This document shows, one piece after another, positions 1-5,703 of a stretch of DNA of 7,716 nt (its first letter is position 1; the number at the start of each line of letters is the position of its first letter). The DNA comes from Pseudomonadota bacterium (GTDB lineage: Bacteria > Pseudomonadota > Alphaproteobacteria > UBA8366 > JADFVY01): assembly GCA_030671915.1 (NCBI GenBank), contig DAOVHN010000101.1, positions 1-7,716 on the forward strand, given 5' to 3'. Below the pieces are notes generated by a model. It worked only from the letters and a program-made list of their open reading frames with translations, searched no databases and had not been told where the DNA came from. The position numbers and the translations under genes were made by a program.

Positions 1-102
1 ATGCTGGACAACCACGCGACGGCCTCGACCATGCTGGTGATCTCGGCGCTGGCCGCGCCGCAATTCAAGATCGAGGTCGAGGTGGTGGCGGCGAAAGCCT
101 AA
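1..102 (+). CDS. C-terminal end of a Rid (YjgF/UK114) family protein, partial
   Basis: Frame 1 is open from the window edge to a TAA at 100-102 and gives 33 residues ending in [10 protein letters not shown]. The pattern of a polar turn, a short hydrophobic strand (MLVISALA), then a P-x-F-x-IEVEVVA strand matches the C-terminal end of Rid/YjgF/UK114 proteins, small trimeric enzymes that often deaminate reactive enamine or imine intermediates. In archetypal RidA the segment PARTTV carries an arginine that binds the substrate carboxylate; the matching stretch here reads TASTML, so that arginine seems absent. This would suggest a non-RidA subfamily with another or unknown activity, though the alignment rests on few residues. 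The ATG at base 1 is probably internal, because family members have about 115-150 residues. The gene converges on prfB and the two stop codons overlap. The family call is recognition from a short tail, not proof. Confidence 0.55.
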   Translation: MLDNHATASTMLVISALAAPQFKIEVEVVAAKA

Positions 103-1221
103 TCCTCGTTGTCTTCCGTGTCGCCCGCCACCCGCTGGGCGAGGGATGCCTGCAGGAAAATGTCGATATCGCCGTTTAGCACGCCCTGGGTGTCACTGGT
201 CTCCGCCCCGGTGCGCAGGTCCTTGATCATCTGGTAGGGCTGTAGCACGTAGGAGCGGATCTGGTGGCCCCAGCCGATGTCGGTCTTGGCCTCATGCTCG
301 GCCTGGGCGGCATCCTCGCGCTTCTGCAGTTCGGCCTCGTAGAGGCGGGCCTGCAGCATCTTCATCGCGGTGGCGCGGTTTTTGTGCTGCGAACGGTCGT
401 TCTGGCACTGTACTACTATATTGCTTGGAATATGGGTGATGCGCACCGCCGATTCCGTCTTGTTGACATGCTGGCCGCCGGCGCCAGAGGCCCGGTAGAC
501 GTCGATGCGCAAATCCTTGTCATCGATATCGATCTCGATATCGTCCTCTATCACCGGATAGACCCCGGCGGCGGCGAAACTGGTATGGCGGCGCGACGCG
601 GAATCGTAAGGCGATATACGCACCAGCCGGTGGGTGCCGGTCTCGGTCTTTAGCCAGCCATAGGCGTTATGGCCCGACACCTTGATGGTCGCCGATTTGA
701 TGCCGGCCTCTTCCCCGGCCGATTCCTCGATCCATTCCACCTTGTAGCCATGGGCGTCGGCCCAGCGGGTATACATGCGCAGCAGCATCTCGGCCCAGTC
801 CTGGGACTCGGTGCCGCCAGCGCCCGCATGAATTTCCAGATAGGCATCGTTGTGATCGGCCTCGCCCGACAGCAGGCTTTCGATGCGGCGCTTTTCGACC
901 CTCGCCTGCAGCGCCGTCAGCGCCGCCTCGGCCTCGGCCTGGACATCGGCGTCGCCCTCGGCTTCGGCGAGTTCGATCAGTTCCAGCGAATCCTCGAATT
1001 CCTGCGTGATCTCGTCATAGGCCTTCAGCGCGGACTCCAGATGGGTCCGCTCGCGCATCAGTTTCTGCGCCTTGTCCGGGTCGTTCCACAGGTCGGGGTC
1101 TTCGGCGAGCGCGTTCAGCTCGTCAAGGCGGCGTGTCGAGGCATCATAGTCAAAGATGCCTCCTCAGCAGTTCCATCGACTGCTTGATGTTGTCGGCGAT
1201 AGCCTGGATTTCCGCACGCAT
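99..1221 (-). CDS. prfB: Peptide chain release factor 2 (RF2), expressed by programmed +1 frameshift
   Basis: RF2 reads UGA and UAA in the ribosomal A site and triggers release of the finished protein. The gene is in two frames: ATG at 1221 opens 23 codons ending in CTT, followed by TGA at 1152-1150. Skipping one base continues in the frame 1151-99 and gives 373 residues in all, close to the 365 of E. coli RF2. The decoding tripeptide is SPY (residues 203-205; SPF in E. coli), followed by the usual RRHTSF. The catalytic GGQ lies at 248-250 in [12 protein letters not shown]; its glutamine is the target of PrmC methylation in studied bacteria. The C-terminal part has the family's WGxQIRSYVL, IKDLRTG and [12 protein letters not shown] purine-rich GAGGG sits 5 bases before the ATG. 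The gene follows mrcA by 88 bases; TTGCGC-N17-TACATC (1292-1264) is a weak possible own promoter. The 3' end overlaps the convergent Rid-like gene by 4 bases. Confidence 0.97.
1149..1164 (-). promoter_or_regulatory. prfB: prfB programmed +1 frameshift site (autoregulatory)
   Basis: Read on the minus strand the site is AGG AGG CAT CTT TGA C. It has every element of the E. coli site AGG GGG TAT CTT TGA C: an internal Shine-Dalgarno sequence (here a perfect AGGAGG at 1164-1159), a three-base spacer, the slippery CTT codon (1155-1153), the poor-context stop TGA C (1152-1149), and open coding in the +1 frame directly after it (GAC TAT GAT, residues DYD). In the known mechanism, low RF2 lets ribosomes pause at UGA and slip forward to make more RF2, while high RF2 ends translation after 23 residues. 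Confidence 0.96.
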
Positions 1222-1309
1222 CCGCGCCCTCTTCCGAATCGGTCGTTATGTATACGCCGGGTGGATGTAGTGAATTGCACGCCGCCGCGCAACCGTCTTG
1301 GAAAAACGG

Positions 1310-3838
1310 TCAGTACAGCCCGCTGTCGGTGCTCTTCTTGATCGCCTTGGGCGGCTCGCCCTTGTCCCTGGGAAGGCTCGGCGTGACTGTGCCGTCCGCA
1401 TTGATCTCCACGGTCGGGGGCTGACTACCGTCTTCGGAGTCATCGAGGATCACCATGCCCGAATTAAGGCCCGGTTCGGTACCGCGCCGAAAAACTTCAT
1501 GCACGATCTTTTTCCGCTCGTCGCCAGGGCGGGCCGGCAGGCCGGTATCGGTGTTCATAAGGACCACACGAATTCCCTCGGGCACGCGAAACGGAGTGGC
1601 GCGCTTGCCGGCCAGCGCACCCTGCATGAACTCGATCCAGATTGGCAGGGCCACGCTACTGCCGGTTTCGCCCTTACCGAGCGTGCGCGGCGCGTCGAAG
1701 CCGACATAGACGCCCGCGACCAGGTCCGGCGAAAAGCCCATGAACCAGGTATCCTGGCTTTCATTGGTGGTGCCGGTCTTGCCTGCAAGGGGACTGCCAA
1801 GATAGCGTCTGACCCGCGCGGCGGTGCCGCGGTTCACGACCCCTTCCATCATGGAGACGATCTGATAAATGCTGACCGGGTCGGACACGGTTTCGCGCTC
1901 ATCGGGAATGACCGGCGGCTGCTGGCCGTTCCAGGCGGCCACGCGGCAGCCGCTGCAGGGCCGTTGGTCATGCCGGTAGATGGTTCGGCCGGCGCGGTCC
2001 TGCACCCGGTCGATGACGGTGGGCGTGATCCTCTTGCCGCCATTGGCCAGCATCGCATAGCCCGTGGCCAGGCGCGCCAGGGTCGTCTCGCCGGCGCCCA
2101 GAGCCATGGCCAGTTCGTAGGGCATGTCGTCCATGACGCCGAAATTCGCCGCATTGTCGATGATCGGCCCCATACCCACGGCCTTGGCGAGGCGCACGGT
2201 CATCAGGTTGCGCGATTTCTCGACGCCAAGGCGCATGACGCTGGGGCCATAGAAGCGGTTGCTGTAATTGGTGGGTTTCCATTTCGACCCGTCCGGCTGC
2301 CTCATGACGAAGGGGGCGTCCAGGATAACGGTGGCCGGCGTATAACCGTTGTCCAGCGCCGCCAGATAGACGAAGGGTTTGAAGGCCGAACCGGGCTGCC
2401 GGCGGGCCTGGGTGGCGCGGTTGAACTCGCTGCGCGCGAACTCGTAGCCACCCGACATCGCAAGCACGCGGCCGGTATGGGGATCAAGCGCGATGATGCC
2501 GCCGTCGATATCGGGAATCTGGCGCAACCCGTATGTGCCGTCCTGATAGGGAATGACCTTGCCGTCCTCGTCGGGCTCGGACTCGCTCACCATCTCGACC
2601 AGCACCACGTCGCCGACCGCCAGCACCTGCGACGGCTTGGTGACTTCCGGCCCCAGTTCCTGCTCTTCCATCCAGGGCCGCGCCCAGAGCAACTCGGACA
2701 ACGGGATGATGCCGGCCTGCTCGGCGCCCACCCCGACCGTCGCCGCCTTGACATCCACCTTCAGCACCACGGCCAGCAGCCAGTCGCGCGCGCCGGCCGG
2801 TTTTCCCGCCGTCTTCAGATACTCGACCCAGTCGGTCCCCTGCTGCAGCTGGGCCACTGGCCCGCGCCAGCCATGACGGCGGTCATAGGCAATCAGCCCG
2901 TTGCGCAGGGCGCGGTCGGCCTGGCGCTGGAATTCGGGGTTAACGGTGGTGCGCACCGACAGGCCGCCCTCGTAAAGCTCGTCGTCGCCGAACTGTTGCG
3001 ACAGTTCGCGGCGCACTTCCTCGACGAAATAGGCTGCGTCGACCGGCACGGCGTCCCCGCGCTCGACTGCGACCAGCGGTTCGCCGATCGCATCGACGGC
3101 CTCCTGCGGCGTGATGAATCCCTCGATCCGCATGCGGCCGATGACCCAGTCGCGGCGCGCCGTCGCCGCCTCGAGATAGCGGACCGGGTGGTAGTTGCCC
3201 GGCGCTTTGGGAAGCGCGGCCAGATAGGCGGCCTCGGCAATGGTCAGTTCGTCCATGGACTTGTCGAAATAGTTCAGCGACGCGGCGGCCACGCCATAGG
3301 CGCCGTAACCCAGGAAAATCTCGTTGAGATAGAGTTCGAGAATCTGATCTTTGGTAAATATCTTCTCCATCCTGAGCGCGATCAGCGCCTCACGCGCCTT
3401 ACGCTCCAGCCGGCGTTCGTCGCCGACCAGGAAATTCTTGGCGACCTGCTGGGTGATGGTCGAGCCGCCGACCATGCGCCGGCCTTCCAGGTAATTCTTT
3501 ACGTTGGTCAGCATGGCGCGCGCCAGCGCCGTGGGGTCGACGCCCAGATGCTCGTAAAAGCGCTGATCTTCGGCGGCGATGAAGGCCTGCTTGACACGCA
3601 CCGGGATGACCGAGATCGGCACGAAGGAACGCTTCTCCGTCGCGAATTCGGCGATCACCTGCCCGTCGCCGGCATGGACGCGGGTGGAAATTTTCGGGCT
3701 GTAGTCGGCTAGCTGCCGATGATCGGGCAGATCTTGCGAATAATACCAGATACCGTAAATGAACACACCCGCGCCAACCATGCCCAGCAGGAACAGAACC
3801 GAAAACCCGTAAAGAGCGACCTTGAAAAAACGGCGCAT
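1310..3838 (-). CDS. mrcA: Penicillin-binding protein 1A, bifunctional glycosyltransferase/transpeptidase
   Basis: This class A PBP polymerises lipid II into glycan strands and cross-links the stem peptides on the outer face of the inner membrane. It has 842 residues, normal for PBP1A. A short basic N-terminus precedes one membrane segment (about 7-33). The GT51 domain (about 55-230) shows EDQRFYEHLG with catalytic Glu90, GGSTITQQVAKN (124-135), RKAREALIALRMEK with second acid Glu150, and ELYLNEIFLGYGAYG. An OB-like insertion (about 320-425) links it to the transpeptidase domain, where S484-AF-K487 is the acylation motif, S542-R-N544 the SxN motif and K687-TGT the KTGT motif. All active-site residues are present. 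A CSGC pair lies at 628-631, and the last 90 or so residues form a polar tail. The start at 3838 places the membrane anchor correctly and has GGGA seven bases upstream. It lies 121 bases after amiC, with a hairpin between them. I use mrcA; ponA is a synonym. Confidence 0.96.
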   Translation of the reverse strand: MRRFFKVALYGFSVLFLLGMVGAGVFIYGIWYYSQDLPDHRQLADYSPKISTRVHAGDGQVIAEFATEKRSFVPISVIPVRVKQAFIAAEDQRFYEHLGVDPTALARAMLTNVKNYLEGRRMVGGSTITQQVAKNFLVGDERRLERKAREALIALRMEKIFTKDQILELYLNEIFLGYGAYGVAAASLNYFDKSMDELTIAEAAYLAALPKAPGNYHPVRYLEAATARRDWVIGRMRIEGFITPQEAVDAIGEPLVAVERGDAVPVDAAYFVEEVRRELSQQFGDDELYEGGLSVRTTVNPEFQRQADRALRNGLIAYDRRHGWRGPVAQLQQGTDWVEYLKTAGKPAGARDWLLAVVLKVDVKAATVGVGAEQAGIIPLSELLWARPWMEEQELGPEVTKPSQVLAVGDVVLVEMVSESEPDEDGKVIPYQDGTYGLRQIPDIDGGIIALDPHTGRVLAMSGGYEFARSEFNRATQARRQPGSAFKPFVYLAALDNGYTPATVILDAPFVMRQPDGSKWKPTNYSNRFYGPSVMRLGVEKSRNLMTVRLAKAVGMGPIIDNAANFGVMDDMPYELAMALGAGETTLARLATGYAMLANGGKRITPTVIDRVQDRAGRTIYRHDQRPCSGCRVAAWNGQQPPVIPDERETVSDPVSIYQIVSMMEGVVNRGTAARVRRYLGSPLAGKTGTTNESQDTWFMGFSPDLVAGVYVGFDAPRTLGKGETGSSVALPIWIEFMQGALAGKRATPFRVPEGIRVVLMNTDTGLPARPGDERKKIVHEVFRRGTEPGLNSGMVILDDSEDGSQPPTVEINADGTVTPSLPRDKGEPPKAIKKSTDSGLY

Positions 3839-3880
3839 GCCAGAATCCCGACTAGTCCTTATGTGCTATCTTCATACAAA

Positions 3881-3913
3881 TTTCCGCGCGCCACCCGAAG
3901 ACGGCCGCGGAAA
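3881..3913 (-). terminator. Stable UUCG-loop hairpin between amiC and mrcA, possible weak terminator or attenuator
   Basis: In the minus-strand transcript, an outer 8-bp stem (UUUCCGCG with CGCGGAAA; 3913-3906 with 3888-3881) continues past one bulged G (3889) into a 6-bp inner stem (3905-3900 with 3895-3890) closed by a C(UUCG)G tetraloop at 3899-3896. Two inner pairs are G-U wobbles on this strand and would be A-C mismatches on the other, so the structure belongs to the amiC-to-mrcA transcript. It lies 46 bases after the amiC stop and 42 bases before the mrcA start. The bases after it are UUUGUAUG, a poor U-tract, so full termination is doubtful. Partial termination, attenuation or protection of an amiC 3' end by a stable stem are all possible. 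The structure is seen; the role is inferred. Confidence 0.5.
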
Positions 3914-3959
3914 ATACATTGTTAGACCGGAATTGTGACTAATCTGTGAACGAAAACGC

Positions 3960-5177
3960 CTATCTGGCTGCAAGATCGTCGATATGTTTAAAAAAATCGT
4001 CCAGCGCCGTCAGGATGGCCCGCCCCACCTTCTTGCGGAAATTCTTGCTCAGCAGCATCTTCTTGTCGGTCTTGTTCGACAGGTACCCCAATTCGACCAG
4101 CACCGATGGCACATCGGGCGCCTTGAGCACGGCAAAGCCGGCGAAACGATGCGTCTTGTAAGGCTGCATGTTGATCTTCTTCTTGCGGAACTGGGCGATC
4201 ATCATGTTCGCGAAGACCGACGATTCCTCCATAGTGCGCCGGCGTGTCAGGTCGAGAAGGAAGCCAGTTACTTCCTTGGAGTAGGGCGAAAGGTCGAGGC
4301 CACCGACGATGTCGCTAGCGTTTTCCTTCTTCGCCAGCCTGGCGGCTTCCTTGTCCGACGCGCGTTCGGACAGCGTATAGATCGACGCGCCGCGGGTCGC
4401 CCGTTTTGGATGCGTATCCGCATGGAGCGAAATGAAGATATCGCCTTCGCTGTCCTGGGCCAGCTTCACGCGGTCGCGCAGTTCAAGGAAGATATCCCTG
4501 TTGCGCGTCAGCACGACCCGGTATCGCTTCGATGCGTCCAGTTGACGCTTGACCTCCAGCGCCACCGCCATGGTTATGCGCTTTTCATAGGTCTTGCCGC
4601 GCACCGCGCCCGGATCGACGCCGCCATGGCCGGCGTCGATGACAACCACTCGCCTGCGATCGCCCTTTGGCTTCGCCTGTGGCATGGGAATCGCCTTGCC
4701 GGTCGGCGGCTTCCAGTTGTTCAGGGCGACCGCCTGGCCTTTTTTGTATTTCGACTTGGGCAATGGCAGCAGATCGAACATCAACCGTTCGGGCTTGCCC
4801 AGTGCCGAATGCGCCACGATCCTGACGGGGCCTTTCAGGTCCACCACGACACGGCTGTTACCGGCGCGGAACAAGCCATAGCGCATACCCTCGACCACGC
4901 CCCGCGCAGCCGCGCCTGTGTCGCCATTGACACCCCAGTCCAGTTCCGGCAGGTCGATGACCAGCCGATAGGGATTTTCCAGCAGGAATGCCGAATAGGG
5001 CACCGCCTTGGTAAGGTCCAGAACGACACGGGTCTTTCCGTTGTTTACGCCGAGTCTTACCCCGGTAACAGCCGGGTCCTTCGCCGCGGCAATACCGGCA
5101 AATGACGCAAAGGTTACTGCTGCGAAGAAGATCGCCACCGCAAAACGAATCAAAATCAAATATTTAGAATAAGTCAT
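3960..5177 (-). CDS. amiC: Periplasmic N-acetylmuramoyl-L-alanine amidase with AMIN domain (AmiC type)
   Basis: The enzyme cleaves the amide bond between N-acetylmuramic acid and L-alanine in peptidoglycan, mainly for splitting the septum in daughter-cell separation. From ATG 5177 it has 405 residues. Residues 1-32 are a signal peptide ending in IAAA before KDPAV. An AMIN domain follows (about 36-138), which in E. coli AmiC directs the enzyme to the septum. A linker leads to the Amidase_3 domain (about 175-400). Its zinc ligands are His184 (DAGHGG), Glu198 (TYEKRIT) and His252 (SLHAD); Glu362 (VELGYLSN) is the catalytic acid. The insert GGLDLSPYSKEVTGFLLDL, with RRRTMEESS after it, matches the autoinhibitory helix region that EnvC or NlpD-type LytM activators displace. 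Starts at 5189 (four codons longer) or 5303 are also open; 5303 would bury the signal peptide and lies upstream of the best promoter. No clear Shine-Dalgarno sequence is seen for any of them. I cannot separate AmiC from AmiA or AmiB naming in this lineage. Confidence 0.93.
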   Translation of the reverse strand: MTYSKYLILIRFAVAIFFAAVTFASFAGIAAAKDPAVTGVRLGVNNGKTRVVLDLTKAVPYSAFLLENPYRLVIDLPELDWGVNGDTGAAARGVVEGMRYGLFRAGNSRVVVDLKGPVRIVAHSALGKPERLMFDLLPLPKSKYKKGQAVALNNWKPPTGKAIPMPQAKPKGDRRRVVVIDAGHGGVDPGAVRGKTYEKRITMAVALEVKRQLDASKRYRVVLTRNRDIFLELRDRVKLAQDSEGDIFISLHADTHPKRATRGASIYTLSERASDKEAARLAKKENASDIVGGLDLSPYSKEVTGFLLDLTRRRTMEESSVFANMMIAQFRKKKINMQPYKTHRFAGFAVLKAPDVPSVLVELGYLSNKTDKKMLLSKNFRKKVGRAILTALDDFFKHIDDLAAR

Positions 5178-5219
5178 AGCGCCAAACATATTGTGTCTTA
5201 CAGCCTTGATTAAACAAGA

Positions 5220-5247
5220 TATATACGAGACAAGGTGAATCTGTCCA
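5220..5247 (-). promoter_or_regulatory. Candidate sigma-70-type promoter for amiC
   Basis: On the minus strand, TGGACA (5247-5242) matches five of six bases of the TTGACA -35 box. After 16 bases comes TATATA (5225-5220); a GTATAT one base earlier resembles the CTATAT -10 box described for some alphaproteobacteria. Transcription would start near 5213, leaving a leader of 24-36 bases before the amiC starts at 5189 or 5177. The surrounding DNA is much more AT-rich than the rest of the window. The motif match is direct; promoter activity is inferred. Confidence 0.4.
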
Positions 5248-5396
5248 CTTAAATAAAATCCCAGTTTGGCAAAATTTTGGTTACCGAAAGACAAAATATA
5301 CATTGTCCTGTGGACTATTTAAGGCGTATTGGTAGCCTCGCGCGCACAGTCGTGAATCGGTTGAGTCGGCAATATGTCCGGCAAGACGGTGCAGCG

Positions 5397-5433
5397 GTTA
5401 GCCCAAAACGGCTTCTTTCCGGCTAACGGCTAA
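5397..5433 (+). repeat. Inverted repeat with a second competing arm in the rne leader
   Basis: GTTAGCC (5397-5403) is a perfect 7-base complement of GGCTAAC (5421-5427) across a 17-base loop. The next bases repeat the arm as GGCTAA (5428-5433), so the 5' arm could pair with either copy but not both. CGGCT also occurs three times (5409, 5420, 5427). In the rne transcript this could be a hairpin with two exclusive forms. The pairing is visible; that it is transcribed or functional is inferred. Confidence 0.45.
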
Positions 5434-5690
5434 GGGTCGAGGGACGGCGGACCGAAGCATTATGGGATTCATAGGTGTTTTTGAAGGGTAACTCGAAGCC
5501 GATCCACGGACGGAGCTCCATGAGGGAGCGTCAGTCACGGGATGAGCAGGCACTCAAATGCGCTCCGGTCTTGGCACTTGGTTATGGCGTGCTGTTCGAC
5601 GGGAGAATTCGGGGGTGCAGCCGGTTTCGCACAAATAGCGCTGCTTGCCGCGGGGGTCGTTCGTGACGCGTGGACCCGTGCGAGCGCGCC

Positions 5691-5694
5691 GGAG
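5691..5694 (+). promoter_or_regulatory. Ribosome binding site deciding the rne start
   Basis: GGAG lies nine bases before ATG 5704. The start gives MARRMLIDA, the usual length and form of the RNase E N-terminus. The in-frame ATG at 5716 would lose the first four residues, and GGAG would then lie too far away. Confidence 0.6.
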
Positions 5695-5703
5695 TTTTGC
5701 CGT

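Larger units (their letters stand above)
5178..5703. other. 526-bp divergent intergenic region, amiC promoter side and rne 5' leader
   Basis: I see no convincing gene in this stretch. The left third (about 5178-5335) is AT-rich and holds the candidate amiC promoter and a dyad, GACAA-N8-TTGTC at 5290-5307, overlapped by GTCC-TGT-GGAC at 5305-5315. The right part is GC-richer and probably mostly the untranslated leader of rne. It contains GTTAGCC/GGCTAAC at 5397-5427, GCTCC-N5-GGAGC at 5515-5529 and GGGTC/GACCC at 5654-5677. I could not pick out a convincing plus-strand promoter: TTGTCC near 5303 is followed only by poor -10 candidates. A 63-codon open frame from GTG 5475 has no ribosome binding site and no recognisable protein. 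Long leaders are known for rne in enterobacteria, where RNase E binds and cleaves its own 5' UTR; that parallel is inference here. Confidence 0.6.

Noticed and set aside
1150..1152. The TGA inside prfB as a nonsense mutation or pseudogene
   Set aside because: It lies exactly in the conserved frameshift context AGGAGG-CAT-CTT-TGA-C, and the downstream frame is intact to the end.
1292..1310. ACCGT-N9-ACGGT just after the mrcA stop as an intrinsic terminator
   Set aside because: The stem has only five pairs, and on the minus strand it is followed by TGCGCGG, not a T-run.
1298..3712. An 804-codon open frame on the plus strand antisense to mrcA
   Set aside because: It covers nearly the whole mrcA gene, its product is rich in His, Arg, Ala and Gly with no recognisable domain, and long antisense frames are common in GC-rich coding DNA. 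All PBP1A motifs are intact on the minus strand.
3984..5105. A 373-codon plus-strand frame antisense to amiC
   Set aside because: It mirrors the amidase gene, shows no family motif and has no plausible upstream signal.
5178..5303. A 42-residue N-terminal extension of AmiC from ATG 5303
   Set aside because: It would place the signal peptide internally, and the best promoter for amiC lies inside the extension. Starts at 5177 or 5189 fit better.
5571..5590. TTGGCAC followed by TTGGTTATGGC as a sigma-54 promoter for rne
   Set aside because: The -24-like part is good, but there is no TTGCA-type -12 element at the required spacing.
5475..5666. A possible 63-codon leader ORF before rne, starting GTG
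   Set aside because: There is no ribosome binding site, the composition is unremarkable and it lies in a stretch better explained as an untranslated leader.
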